Below are positions 15,877-23,848 of a stretch of 33,843 bases of DNA, one piece after another. The position numbers and the translations under genes are program-made. Position 1 is the stretch's first letter; each line of letters starts with the position of its first letter. Origin of the DNA: Bacillus sp. MM2020_1 (lineage in GTDB: Bacteria; Bacillota; Bacilli; Bacillales; Cytobacillaceae); assembly GCA_011250595.1 (NCBI GenBank), contig JAANMP010000055.1:1-33843 (forward strand). The letters run 5' to 3'. Under the pieces are notes generated by a model. That model had not been told where the DNA came from. It made no database searches and worked only from the letters and a program-made list of their open reading frames with translations.

Positions 15877-15897
15877 TTACACAGTGAGGTGGACCGA

Positions 15898-16161
15898 ATG
15901 CCAAAAACCTTAGCCGATATCAAAAAGGCTCTAGACACAAATTTAGGGAAAAGATTACTGCTTAAAGCCAACGGAGGTCGTCGAAAAACAATCGAACGTT
16001 CCGGTGTTTTAGCTGAAACTTATCCATCTGTTTTTGTTATTGAATTAGATCAGGATGAAAACTCATTTGAACGTGTTTCATACAGTTATGCCGATGTTTT
16101 AACAGAAACTGTTCAAATTACTTTCTACGAAGATGCATCAGGACACTTAGCCTTAAATTAG
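15898..16161 (+). CDS. veg: Veg protein
   Basis: Veg is a small abundant protein; in B. subtilis it stimulates biofilm gene expression by countering SinR and is linked to spore outgrowth. The 87 residues contain the near-invariant core NLGKRLLLKANGGRR followed by KTIERSGVLAETYPSVFVI and ENSFERVSYSYADVLTETV. A longer open frame begins at 15838 but crosses promoter 2; GAGGTGG at 15886-15892 fixes ATG 15898. Tandem consensus promoters indicate very high vegetative expression, as known for the B. subtilis veg promoter. The biochemical activity is not settled. Confidence 0.95.
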   Translation: MPKTLADIKKALDTNLGKRLLLKANGGRRKTIERSGVLAETYPSVFVIELDQDENSFERVSYSYADVLTETVQITFYEDASGHLALN

Positions 16162-16177
16162 TATATAAGCAATACGT

Positions 16178-16206
16178 AGCAGTAAACAATTGTTTACTGC
16201 TTTTTG
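16178..16206 (+). terminator. Terminator of veg
   Basis: A perfect 24-base palindrome (AGCAGTAAACAA and its complement) at 16178-16201, followed by TTTTTGC. Confidence 0.85.
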
Positions 16207-16222
16207 CTATCTATAAATAGTT

Positions 16223-16252
16223 TCATGAAATCCTAACTTTTCTCCCATACTA
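16223..16252 (+). promoter_or_regulatory. Candidate sigma-G promoter of sspF
   Basis: CATACTA at 16246-16252 fits the sigma-G -10 (CATNNTA). The -35 at normal distance (TCATGA, 17-base spacer) is a weak match. sspF is sigma-G dependent in B. subtilis. Confidence 0.5.
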
Positions 16253-16283
16253 AAAATGCCGTGGTATGAAAGGGGTTGTTTAG

Positions 16284-16472
16284 GTGGGCAGAAGAAGAAG
16301 AGGGATTATGTCCCGTCACTTTAAAGAAGAGCTTGCGAAAGAGCTTGGCTTTTATGATGTCGTTCAAAGAGAAGGATGGGGCGGCATTAAGGCAAAGGAT
16401 GCAGGGAATATGGTCAAGCGTGCCGTTGAATTAGCGCAAGAACAGTTAGCTAGCCGGGATCCAAGGGGCTAA
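16284..16472 (+). CDS. sspF: Small acid-soluble spore protein, minor alpha/beta type (SspF)
   Basis: A DNA-binding SASP that coats forespore DNA and protects it from damage. The 62 residues have the alpha/beta-SASP layout: FKEELAKELGFYDVV (first helix, with the germination-protease-type region) and GGIKAKDAGNMVKRAVELAQEQL (second helix). The N-terminus MGRRRRGIMS matches the SspF/YabF-type family. GTG 16284 has AAAGGGG 8 bases upstream; the internal ATG is too far inside the conserved N-terminus. It is a single-gene unit with its own terminator. Confidence 0.94.
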   Translation: MGRRRRGIMSRHFKEELAKELGFYDVVQREGWGGIKAKDAGNMVKRAVELAQEQLASRDPRG

Positions 16473-16527
16473 CTTCTGAATAAAGCACTTCCGCTTATGA
16501 GATTAATCAATCACATACCACAGCAAG

Positions 16528-16561
16528 GCCAGAGGACAAGCTCCTCTGGCTTTCTTTTTTT
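16528..16561 (+). terminator. Terminator of sspF
   Basis: Nine-bp stem GCCAGAGGA/TCCTCTGGC around CAAGC, then TTTCTTTTTTTT. Confidence 0.93.
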
Positions 16562-16713
16562 TCAAAATATGACTTATTTCTTATAAAACTAATAATAAAT
16601 TATGAAATTTGATAGGATTTCTCATATCACACGTCTTACTTTTATTGTTTTGTGGTAAAATAGGACAAAATGTGGATTTTCGGAACCGGACAATATAGAA
16701 GTAGGTGGACGTA

Positions 16714-17583
16714 GTGAGGCTTTTAGTAAAAGCACCGGCCAAAATAAATTTAGCATTAGATGTTTTACACAAACGCCCTGATGGCTATCATGAAGTGGAA
16801 ATGATTATGACAACGATTGATTTGGCTGACCGGGTTGAACTATCATTATTAAACGAAGATAAAATACATATTCATTCTCACAATCGCTATGTTCCTGATG
16901 ACCAGCGGAATTTAGCCTTTCAAGCTGCCCAGCTTTTGAAGGATCGATTCCATGTCAAAAAAGGTGTGTTGATTTCAATTGAAAAAACCATTCCTGTTGC
17001 CGCGGGGCTAGCGGGGGGAAGCAGTGATGCAGCTGCCACTTTGAGAGGCTTAAATAAGCTCTGGGATCTCGGGTTAACATTGGATCAATTGGCTGAGCTG
17101 GGGAGTGAAATTGGATCGGATGTTTCATTCTGTGTCTATGGCGGGACGGCCTTGGCAAAGGGCCGAGGCGAAATGATTACCGAATTGCCTGCTCCGCCGA
17201 CATGCTGGGTCATCCTTGCAAAGCCATTTATAGGGGTATCAACTGCTGAAGTATATCGAAGACTGGATATCAATGAAATGACCCATGCGAACATTCCCGG
17301 CATGATTGAAGCGATTAATGAACATGATTACAAAAAGGTGTGCAAAAATGTGGGGAACGTTTTAGAGGATGTTACCTTAAACCTCCACCCTGAAGTTGCG
17401 CTAATAAAAGAACAAATGAAACGTTTTGGTGCAGATGCTGTATTAATGAGTGGCAGTGGTCCAACGGTTTTTGGTATTGTTCAGCATGATTCAAGAATGC
17501 ACCGAATTTATAATGGATTAAGAGGATTCTGTGATCAAGTATTTGCGGTCCGGATGTTAGGGGAACGACATTCACTTGATTAA
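16714..17583 (+). CDS. ispE: 4-diphosphocytidyl-2-C-methyl-D-erythritol kinase
   Basis: IspE phosphorylates CDP-methylerythritol in the MEP isoprenoid pathway. From GTG 16714 it has 289 residues, the B. subtilis length. GHMP-kinase motifs are VKAPAKINLALDV near 5-17, the ATP loop PVAAGLAGGSSDAAA near 91-105, and SGSGPTVFG near 246-254. AGGTGG at 16702-16707 lies 6 bases before GTG 16714; an in-frame GTG at 16705 falls inside that signal. It precedes purR as in B. subtilis. Confidence 0.96.
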   Translation: MRLLVKAPAKINLALDVLHKRPDGYHEVEMIMTTIDLADRVELSLLNEDKIHIHSHNRYVPDDQRNLAFQAAQLLKDRFHVKKGVLISIEKTIPVAAGLAGGSSDAAATLRGLNKLWDLGLTLDQLAELGSEIGSDVSFCVYGGTALAKGRGEMITELPAPPTCWVILAKPFIGVSTAEVYRRLDINEMTHANIPGMIEAINEHDYKKVCKNVGNVLEDVTLNLHPEVALIKEQMKRFGADAVLMSGSGPTVFGIVQHDSRMHRIYNGLRGFCDQVFAVRMLGERHSLD

Positions 17584-17621
17584 AGACGTACGAAAATGGT
17601 ATTCTATAACTAGAATATTCG
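17576..17621 (+). promoter_or_regulatory. purR promoter and operator candidate
   Basis: TTGATT at 17576-17581 and TATTCT at 17600-17605 (18-base spacer) form a possible promoter. A perfect 7-bp inverted repeat TATTCTA-TAAC-TAGAATA (17600-17617) covers the -10, and CGAA (17591) with TTCG (17618) lie in inverted orientation outside it. PurBoxes contain CGAA cores but with different spacing, so assignment to PurR is tentative. Confidence 0.35.
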
Positions 17622-17639
17622 TGTTTTTGGGGGCGTATT

Positions 17640-18458
17640 ATGAAATTTCGGCGCAGTGAACGCTTGATTGATATGACAAATTATTTACTAGATCACCCGC
17701 GACAGCTCGTACCGCTTACCTTTTTTGCCGAGCGTTATTCCTCGGCGAAATCATCGATCAGCGAAGATTTGGCGATTATTAAAGAAACATTTGAAAAAAG
17801 AGGAATTGGCACCATCCAAACAGTGCCAGGGGCATCAGGCGGAGTGAAATTCTTTGTAAAGGTAAGTCATGAAGCAGCAAAACCCTTTATCAATGAATTG
17901 TGTGAGCTGATTGCCAATCCTGATCGACTTTTACCTGGAGGATATTTATATTTAACTGATATTTTAGGTGATCCTAACGTCGTGCAACAGGCTGGGCGGA
18001 TTATTGCTTCTGCCTATACTGATGCGAAAATAGATGTGGTGATGACAGTTGCGACTAAAGGAATTCCGCTTGCCTACGCCGTGGCAAGTCAGTTGAATGT
18101 CCCCGTTGTTATCGTCCGAAGGGATAGTAAAGTAACGGAGGGGCCGACAGTCAGTATTAATTATGTGTCCGGTTCTGCCAAGCGAATCCAAACGATGGTC
18201 CTTTCAAAACGCAGCATGAAACAAGATTCACGCGTCTTGATTGTCGATGATTTTATGAAGGCTGGCGGAACGGTCATGGGAATGATTAGTATGCTCGAAG
18301 AATTTAATGGGCATTTGGCTGGAATTGCTGTTTTAGTTGAGGCGGAAAAAATTCAAGAGCGGCTCGTCGATGAATATATTTCACTCGTCCAGTTATCTGA
18401 TGTGGACGTAAAGGGAAAAATGATTAATGTTCAAGCTGGGAATTATTTTAATAAATAG
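17640..18458 (+). CDS. purR: Purine operon repressor PurR
   Basis: PurR represses purine synthesis and transport genes and is released from DNA by PRPP. The 272 residues combine an N-terminal winged helix (about 1-74, MKFRRSERLIDMTNYLL, SSAKSSISEDLAIIK) with a phosphoribosyltransferase-like effector domain, where VLIVDDFMKAGGTVMGM near 198-214 is the PRPP-binding loop. The B. subtilis protein is slightly longer at the C-terminus. GGGGG at 17629-17633 lies 6 bases before the ATG. ridA follows 15 bases later. The PRPP synthase gene prs is nearby. Confidence 0.96.
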   Translation: MKFRRSERLIDMTNYLLDHPRQLVPLTFFAERYSSAKSSISEDLAIIKETFEKRGIGTIQTVPGASGGVKFFVKVSHEAAKPFINELCELIANPDRLLPGGYLYLTDILGDPNVVQQAGRIIASAYTDAKIDVVMTVATKGIPLAYAVASQLNVPVVIVRRDSKVTEGPTVSINYVSGSAKRIQTMVLSKRSMKQDSRVLIVDDFMKAGGTVMGMISMLEEFNGHLAGIAVLVEAEKIQERLVDEYISLVQLSDVDVKGKMINVQAGNYFNK

Positions 18459-18473
18459 ATGGAGGGAATTACG

Positions 18474-18848
18474 ATGAAAACAGTTCAAACAAGTCAAGCA
18501 CCGGCTGCTATTGGCCCCTATTCACAAGGAATTATTGTAAATAATATGTTCTATAGCTCAGGACAAATTCCATTAACTGCTGATGGGACCTTGGTAACCG
18601 GCGATATTAAAGAACAAGCTCATCAAGTTTTTCAAAACTTACTGGCTGTCTTAACCGCTGCAGGTGCATCTTTTGAAACAGTCGTAAAGACAACCGTATT
18701 TATTAAAAGTATGGATGACTTCGCTGCATTAAACGAAGTTTATGGTGAATACTTCTCTATCCATAAACCTGCTCGTTCATGTGTCGAGGTTGCCCGCTTG
18801 CCAAAAGATGTTTTAGTGGAAATTGAAGTGGTTGCACTCGTTAAATAA
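18474..18848 (+). CDS. yabJ: RidA family enamine/imine deaminase (YabJ)
   Basis: RidA proteins hydrolyse reactive 2-aminoacrylate and related imines released by PLP enzymes; in B. subtilis yabJ is cotranscribed with purR. The 124 residues show APAAIGPYSQGI near 10-21, YSSGQIPL near 30, the active-site arginine in ARSCVEVARLPKDVLVEIE, and the usual trimer-forming length. An upstream ATG at 18459 lies on the ribosome binding site (GGAGGG, 18461-18466), so ATG 18474 is chosen. Confidence 0.95.
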   Translation: MKTVQTSQAPAAIGPYSQGIIVNNMFYSSGQIPLTADGTLVTGDIKEQAHQVFQNLLAVLTAAGASFETVVKTTVFIKSMDDFAALNEVYGEYFSIHKPARSCVEVARLPKDVLVEIEVVALVK

Positions 18849-18930
18849 CTAAATAAATTTTAATTCACTTCCAGATTTATAACTGTTCACTATTTTGCCC
18901 TAATTTTTCTAAAATATTTTGAATATAAAG

Positions 18931-18956
18931 AAGGATTTCAGAAAAAGTTGTTGAAT
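18931..18956 (+). promoter_or_regulatory. Sigma-H promoter of spoVG
   Basis: AAGGATTT at 18931-18938, 11-base spacer, GTTGAAT at 18950-18956 fit the sigma-H consensus (AGGATTT, RNNGAAT). A very AT-rich stretch directly upstream (18895-18930) corresponds to the AbrB-bound region of the B. subtilis promoter. Confidence 0.85.
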
Positions 18957-18998
18957 TTATTTACTTAGCTTTTTAACAAACAAAAAGGGTGTGAGCAC

Positions 18999-19289
18999 AT
19001 GGAAGTAACTGACGTAAGATTACGCCGAGTTAATACGGATGGACGGATGAGAGCTATCGCTTCTATCACGTTGGACAATGAATTTGTTGTTCATGACATT
19101 CGTGTGATCGACGGAAACAACGGTTTATTTGTAGCTATGCCAAGCAAACGTACTCCAGATGGAGAATTTCGTGACATTGCGCATCCAATTAATTCTGGAA
19201 CACGCGGTAAAATCCAGGAAGCTGTCTTGGCTGAGTACCACCGTTTAGGTGAATTGGAAGTAGAATTTGAAGAAGCCGGAGCTTCCTAA
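18999..19289 (+). CDS. spoVG: Septation regulator SpoVG
   Basis: SpoVG is a small nucleic-acid-binding regulator affecting asymmetric septation and cortex formation; it also acts on RNA in other Firmicutes. The 96 residues carry the invariant N-terminus MEVTDVRLRRV, the block FVAMPSKRTPDGEFRDIAHPI, and a helix EAVLAEYHRL. GGGTGTGAG precedes the ATG. It sits behind a sigma-H promoter and is followed by its own terminator, so it is probably monocistronic. Confidence 0.97.
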   Translation: MEVTDVRLRRVNTDGRMRAIASITLDNEFVVHDIRVIDGNNGLFVAMPSKRTPDGEFRDIAHPINSGTRGKIQEAVLAEYHRLGELEVEFEEAGAS

Positions 19290-19303
19290 GGATTTTTACA
19301 ACT

Positions 19304-19332
19304 AGGGCCTTTCTTCTAGAAGGCTCTTTTTT
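19304..19332 (+). terminator. Terminator of spoVG
   Basis: Stem GGGCCTT/AAGGCTC (one G-T pair), loop of eight, then TTTTTT. Confidence 0.82.
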
Positions 19333-19430
19333 ATTGTTTGAAAACGTTAACATTCCTCGAGTCCCCTTTGAACCCCAATCCCCTGATAATTAACTCATTA
19401 TTACAAAATTAGACACTTCCCTCACATACC

Positions 19431-19459
19431 TTGAAAAGAGCGCCCATTTACGTTAATAT
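19431..19459 (+). promoter_or_regulatory. Candidate sigma-A promoter of glmU-prs
   Basis: TTGAAA at 19431-19436, 17-base spacer, TAATAT at 19454-19459. Start of transcription would be about 20 bases before the ribosome binding site. Confidence 0.5.
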
Positions 19460-19496
19460 TTTTAGTGGATAAAAAGGTTAATTGGAGGACTCAAAC

Positions 19497-20870
19497 ATGC
19501 ATAATCGTTATGCTGTGATATTAGCCGCTGGGCAAGGAACGCGGATGAAATCTAAGCTATATAAAGTATTACACCCAGTATGCGGAAAACCGATGGTTCA
19601 ACATGTGGTCAACCAAGTAATGAAGCTTAACATACAGGAAATTGTCACAATTATTGGGCATGGTGCAGAAATGGTGCAAGCACAATTAGGTGACAGCAGT
19701 AAATATGCTCTTCAGGATCAGCAGTTAGGTACTGCTCATGCTGTTAACCAGGCACAGAGCATGCTAGATGGGAAAGCAGGAGTGACGATTGTCGTTTGTG
19801 GGGATACTCCTTTAATTAAAGCTGAAACAATGGAAGCTCTTTTTAAACATCATGAAGAGTTGAATGCAAAAGCTACCATTCTTACAGCCAGAATTTCAGA
19901 CCCAACGGGATACGGCCGAATCGTTCGTAACTCAGCCGGCTTAGTAGAAAAAATTGTCGAGCATAAGGATGCGTCTGAAGACGAAAGAAAGATTAATGAA
20001 ATCAATACGGGTACTTATTGCTTCGATAATCTTGCATTATTTGAAGCTTTAAAGAATGTTTCTAATGACAATGTTCAAGGGGAATATTATTTACCGGATG
20101 TGATCGAAATACTCAAGACGCAAGGGGAAGTGGTCACTGCCTTTCAAACCGCTGAATTTGAAGAAACTTTAGGTGTGAATGACCGTGTGGCGTTAGCGGA
20201 AGCCGAACGAATTATGCGTGTCCGTACAAATACAGCACATATGCGGAATGGGGTTACCATCATTGACCCGGCAAATACCTATATAGAGGCCGATGTAGAA
20301 ATAGGGCAAGATACGGTTATCTATCCGGGCACGATGATTAAAGGAAAAACAGTTATTGGTTCAGAATGTCAGATTGGTCCAAACTCTGAAATTGATTCAT
20401 GTCATATCGGTGACCAAACAGTAATCCGTCAATCCGTTGCCCATAACAGCTCGATTGGCGCTCAGGTCAACATTGGGCCCTTTGCCCATATTCGTCCGGA
20501 GTCAATGATTCACAACGAAGTGAAAATTGGTAATTTCGTTGAAATAAAAAAAGCTGTCTTTGGAAAAGGAAGCAAAGCCTCACATCTTAGTTATATTGGT
20601 GATGCAGAGGTGGGCTCCGATGTAAATATTGGCTGTGGTTCGATTACAGTGAATTACGATGGTAAAAATAAATATTTAACGAAAATTGAAGATGGAGTCT
20701 TTATTGGCTGCAATTCCAATCTAGTTGCCCCTGTCACGATTGGGAAAGGTGCCTATGTGGCCGCCGGTTCGACCATCACTAAAGACGTACCGGGTGAAGC
20801 CTTATCGATTGCCCGGGCACAGCAAGTGAATAAGGAAAATTACGTCCAAAAGCTGAATCTAAAGAAATAA
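19497..20870 (+). CDS. glmU: Bifunctional N-acetylglucosamine-1-phosphate uridylyltransferase / glucosamine-1-phosphate acetyltransferase
   Basis: GlmU acetylates glucosamine-1-phosphate and then couples it to UTP, giving UDP-GlcNAc for peptidoglycan and teichoic acid. The 457 residues hold an N-terminal pyrophosphorylase domain (LAAGQGTRMKSKLYKVLHP near 8-26, GDTPL near 102) and a C-terminal left-handed beta-helix of hexapeptide repeats from about 250, ending with the acetyltransferase motif GCGSITVNYDGKNK. TTG at 19482 is in frame but overlaps GGAGG (19484-19488), which serves ATG 19497. prs follows after 23 bases. Confidence 0.97.
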   Translation: MHNRYAVILAAGQGTRMKSKLYKVLHPVCGKPMVQHVVNQVMKLNIQEIVTIIGHGAEMVQAQLGDSSKYALQDQQLGTAHAVNQAQSMLDGKAGVTIVVCGDTPLIKAETMEALFKHHEELNAKATILTARISDPTGYGRIVRNSAGLVEKIVEHKDASEDERKINEINTGTYCFDNLALFEALKNVSNDNVQGEYYLPDVIEILKTQGEVVTAFQTAEFEETLGVNDRVALAEAERIMRVRTNTAHMRNGVTIIDPANTYIEADVEIGQDTVIYPGTMIKGKTVIGSECQIGPNSEIDSCHIGDQTVIRQSVAHNSSIGAQVNIGPFAHIRPESMIHNEVKIGNFVEIKKAVFGKGSKASHLSYIGDAEVGSDVNIGCGSITVNYDGKNKYLTKIEDGVFIGCNSNLVAPVTIGKGAYVAAGSTITKDVPGEALSIARAQQVNKENYVQKLNLKK

Positions 20871-20893
20871 GCGAATCAATTTAGGAGGCTATC

Positions 20894-21850
20894 ATGTCGA
20901 ATCAATATTTAGACCCAAATCTGAAGGTATTTAGTTTAAATTCAAATCTTCCTCTTGCAAGAGAAATCGCGAAATTCATCGGTGTGGAATTAGGTAAATG
21001 TTCAGTCACAAGATTTAGTGACGGTGAAATTCAAATTAATATCGAAGAAAGTATCCGTGGTGGTGATGTTTATGTCATCCAGTCGACCAGCCAACCCGTT
21101 AATGAAAATATCATGGAATTATTAATCATGATTGATGCCTTAAAAAGAGCCTCTGCTAAAACAATTAACATTGTAATGCCATATTACGGTTATGCACGTC
21201 AGGATCGCAAGGCACGTGCTCGTGAGCCGATTACAGCGAAGTTAGTGGCAACCCTGCTTGAAACAGCCGGCGCAACCCGTGTCATCTGTCTCGACCTGCA
21301 CGCTCCACAAATTCAAGGTTTCTTTGATATTCCGACGGATCACTTAATGGGTGTACCTATCTTATCGGATTATTTTAAATCCAGAGAATTTCAAGGGGAC
21401 ATTGTCATTGTTTCTCCAGACCACGGTGGAGTGACAAGAGCTCGAAAGATGGCTGAACGATTAAAAGCTCCAATTGCGATTATTGATAAACGGCGTCCAA
21501 GACCAAATGTAGCAGAAGTTATGAATATCGTCGGTAACATTGAAGGGAAAATTGCCATTTTAATTGATGATATCATCGATACAGCCGGTACAATTACACT
21601 GGCTGCTAATGCATTAATTGAAAACGGCGCATCTGAAGTGTACGCTTGCTGTACCCATCCAGTCCTATCGGGTCCTGCCATCGAACGAATTCAAAATTCA
21701 AAAATCAAAGAATTAGTGATTACCAATTCGATTGCCCTTCCGGAAGAGAAAAAGATTGATAAAATTATTAACTTATCCGTTGCACCACTTTTAGGTGAAG
21801 CCATTATTCGTGTTCACGAAGAGCAATCCGTAAGTACTTTATTTGATTGA
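20894..21850 (+). CDS. prs: Ribose-phosphate pyrophosphokinase (PRPP synthase)
   Basis: Makes PRPP from ribose-5-phosphate and ATP for nucleotide, histidine and tryptophan synthesis. The 318 residues contain FSDGEIQI near 40, the flexible-loop/ATP segment YYGYARQDRKARAREPI near 97-113, CLDLHAPQIQGFFDIP near 129, and the PRPP loop LIDDIIDTAGTI near 219-230. AGGAGG lies 5 bases before the ATG. It is in the same unit as glmU and close to purR, whose effector is PRPP. Confidence 0.98.
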   Translation: MSNQYLDPNLKVFSLNSNLPLAREIAKFIGVELGKCSVTRFSDGEIQINIEESIRGGDVYVIQSTSQPVNENIMELLIMIDALKRASAKTINIVMPYYGYARQDRKARAREPITAKLVATLLETAGATRVICLDLHAPQIQGFFDIPTDHLMGVPILSDYFKSREFQGDIVIVSPDHGGVTRARKMAERLKAPIAIIDKRRPRPNVAEVMNIVGNIEGKIAILIDDIIDTAGTITLAANALIENGASEVYACCTHPVLSGPAIERIQNSKIKELVITNSIALPEEKKIDKIINLSVAPLLGEAIIRVHEEQSVSTLFD

Positions 21851-21862
21851 TCATAAGAATGA

Positions 21863-21896
21863 AGGATCTGGCCTTATCGGTCAGATCCTCCTTTTG
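21863..21896 (+). terminator. Terminator of glmU-prs
   Basis: Eleven-bp stem AGGATCTGGCC/GGTCAGATCCT (one G-T pair), loop TTATC, followed by CCTTTTG. Confidence 0.85.
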
Positions 21897-21940
21897 CTTG
21901 TTTACAGTTGCCTTTTTTGAAACGAACTGTTTAAAAAAAT

Positions 21941-21966
21941 GTTTAGACCTCCCTCTTTTGGGGCAT
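21941..21966 (+). promoter_or_regulatory. Sigma-B-like promoter of ctc
   Basis: GTTTAG at 21941-21946, 14-base spacer, GGGCAT at 21961-21966, each one base from the sigma-B consensus (GTTTAA, GGGTAT). ctc is a classic sigma-B target in B. subtilis. The -10 lies about 30 bases before the ribosome binding site. Confidence 0.55.
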
Positions 21967-22009
21967 TTTTATATAGACAGTTTTTGATAAAATAGGAGGG
22001 TAACTAAAC

Positions 22010-22639
22010 ATGAGTACAGTATTACAGGCAAAAGAACGGAAGGAATTCCGCCATTCCGCACTAAAGGCAATTCGAGATACCGGGAACATCCCTGCGGTTA
22101 TTTATGGTGCGAAGGTCGATAATAAGCCCGTGTCGATTAGTTCAGCAGACTTAACAAAAACGATTCGTCAAGTGGGCAGGAATGGCGTCATTTCACTTGA
22201 TGTCGATGGCAGCAAACAGGACGTTGTCTTAACCGATTACCAAGAGGACTCTATTAAAAAAGAGATTATTCACGTTGATTTCTTAGCTATAGATAAATCT
22301 TCAAAGATTAATGTAGATGTTAGACTCGTTCTCGTTGGTGAGGCAGCAGGTGTAAAAGACGGCGGCGTCATGCAGCAGCCTCTTCATCAATTAGCGGTTA
22401 CTTCCACACCAGATCAAATTCCACAGCAAATTGAAGTCGATGTAACAAATCTGCAGGTAGGCGAAACGCTGACAATTGCAGATATTCTCTATCAAGGAAC
22501 TTTTACAATCAACCATGAAAATGATGAGGTTGTCGCTTCGATTCTTCCACCAAAGCAGGAAGAGGAAATTAATGCGGGTGAGCAACAAGCAGGGGGTCAT
22601 CCGGATAACGAAGAAGGAAGAGAGACCACACCTGAATAA
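22010..22639 (+). CDS. ctc: General stress protein Ctc, ribosomal protein bL25 (TL5/CTC type)
   Basis: A 5S rRNA-binding protein of the long bL25 family, associated with the ribosome under stress. The 209 residues comprise an N-terminal L25 domain (about 1-90; LKAIRDTGNIPAVIYG and IIHVDFLAI) and a C-terminal TL5 beta domain (about 95-185), then a glutamate-rich tail (from EEEINAGEQQ) that looks disordered. AGGAGGG precedes the ATG. It stands between a sigma-B-like promoter and a terminator. Confidence 0.95.
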   Translation: MSTVLQAKERKEFRHSALKAIRDTGNIPAVIYGAKVDNKPVSISSADLTKTIRQVGRNGVISLDVDGSKQDVVLTDYQEDSIKKEIIHVDFLAIDKSSKINVDVRLVLVGEAAGVKDGGVMQQPLHQLAVTSTPDQIPQQIEVDVTNLQVGETLTIADILYQGTFTINHENDEVVASILPPKQEEEINAGEQQAGGHPDNEEGRETTPE

Positions 22640-22698
22640 AAAAGTAACAGAGTTCGGGCTAGACAACATTCAAAGTTCACTGTAAATTAAGAGTGTAA

Positions 22699-22728
22699 GG
22701 CGTAATCTTCTTCAGATTACGTCTTTTA
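22699..22728 (+). terminator. Terminator of ctc
   Basis: Ten-bp stem GGCGTAATCT/AGATTACGTC (one G-T pair), loop TCTTC, then TTTTATC. Confidence 0.85.
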
Positions 22729-22812
22729 TCGCATTAATTAGTCATGGGAGAAAAAATGATGTTTCGTAAACTATTTAAAAGGTTGGCTAAACCGGAAGAG
22801 GTGGGACCCAAA

Positions 22813-23373
22813 ATGAAGTTAATCGTTGGTTTAGGTAACCCGGGGAAACAATATGAACATACAAGACACAATATTGGTTTTGAAGTAATTGATGCGCTGT
22901 CCAGTAAATTTACAATCCCGCTTAACCAGTCTAAATTTAAAGGACTGTATGGGATTGGTTTTCATAGCGGAGAGAAAGTAATATTATTAAAACCGCTTAC
23001 CTATATGAATTTATCCGGAGAATCGATACGAGCTGTCATGGATTATTATGATATTGACATCGAAGATTTGCTCGTCATTTATGATGATCTTGATTTGCCT
23101 GTTGGGAAAATCAGACTTCGCCAAAAAGGGAGCCCGGGCGGCCATAATGGGATAAAGTCCACAGTGGCCCATCTAGGCACGCAGCAGTTTAACAGAATAA
23201 GGATTGGGATTGACCGCCCGCAAGCAGGGATGAGTGTCCCTGATTATGTTCTGGGGCGTTTTCACCCCGATGAAAAGACTCCAACTGAGGATGCCGTGAA
23301 GAAAAGTGCAGAAGCCTGCTCGGCATGGCTGGAGAAGCCCTTCCTTCAGGTAATGAATGAATATAATCAGTAA
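22813..23373 (+). CDS. pth: Peptidyl-tRNA hydrolase (SpoVC)
   Basis: Releases peptides from prematurely dropped peptidyl-tRNA. From ATG 22813 there are 186 residues, as in relatives. GLGNPGKQYEHTRHNIGF near 6-23 includes the catalytic H19; LTYMNLSGE, YDDLDLPVGKIRLR and GSPGGHNGIKS carry the remaining active-site and tRNA-binding residues. GAGGTGGG (22798-22805) precedes this ATG. The frame is open further upstream, and ATGs at 22756 and 22759 have GGGAG in front, so a form with about 18-19 extra basic residues (MFRKLFKRLAK) is possible. Confidence 0.95.
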   Translation: MKLIVGLGNPGKQYEHTRHNIGFEVIDALSSKFTIPLNQSKFKGLYGIGFHSGEKVILLKPLTYMNLSGESIRAVMDYYDIDIEDLLVIYDDLDLPVGKIRLRQKGSPGGHNGIKSTVAHLGTQQFNRIRIGIDRPQAGMSVPDYVLGRFHPDEKTPTEDAVKKSAEACSAWLEKPFLQVMNEYNQ

Positions 23374-23520
23374 ATTGCACATGACACAAGCCGTTCTTTC
23401 ATACAATAGAGCAATAAAACGTTAGGGAAGGATCATAAATAACAATGGTTAAACTAATTGAATAAGTTCCTCCTAGTGGGTTAATACTAATATGGAATCC
23501 TAGATTAGGGAGGGACAGGC

Positions 23521-23751
23521 GTGGCCATCCATTACCATTGTCATCATTGTGGTACCAAACTTGGTTCAATTGATAAAGCATCGATACACAGCGAAAGCCT
23601 CGGTCTTCATAAACTAACTGATCAAGAAAGACTGGAAATGGTTGCGTATGACTCGTCCGGCGACATTCACATCACGGCCATTTGTGAAGACTGTCAGGAA
23701 GCTTTAGAGCGGAATCCAGAGTACCATCAATACGATTTCCTTATTCACTAA
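23521..23751 (+). CDS. fin: Anti-sigma-F factor Fin
   Basis: Fin binds sigma-F late in engulfment and helps the switch from sigma-F to sigma-G in the forespore. The 76 residues match the family length; two zinc pairs are visible, CHHC near residues 7-10 and CEDC near 55-58. GTG 23521 follows GGGAGGG (23508-23514) by 6 bases and gives the family N-terminus MAIHY. No good sigma-F promoter was found; TTGAAT at 23458 with TTAATA at 23481 (17-base spacer) is a weak sigma-A-like candidate. Together with csfB, this window encodes two anti-sigma factors of the forespore programme. Confidence 0.93.
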   Translation: MAIHYHCHHCGTKLGSIDKASIHSESLGLHKLTDQERLEMVAYDSSGDIHITAICEDCQEALERNPEYHQYDFLIH

Positions 23752-23848
23752 CCAGCTTTGGAGTTTCGTCCAAAGCGTTTTTCTATTTATAATTTACTAA
23801 TATAAGAACGTTATTAATATGAACTTTGATGAGGAGGGGGGAGAAAAC

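Noticed and set aside
21213..21218. Second CACGTG (in prs) as a parS site
   Set aside because: The flanks are AAGG and CTCG instead of TGTT and AACA, and it lies in conserved coding sequence.
23400..23450. Sigma-E or sigma-G promoter of fin (CATACAAT near 23400)
   Set aside because: The -10 fits sigma-E but no matching -35 is present, and fin is expected to depend on sigma-F.
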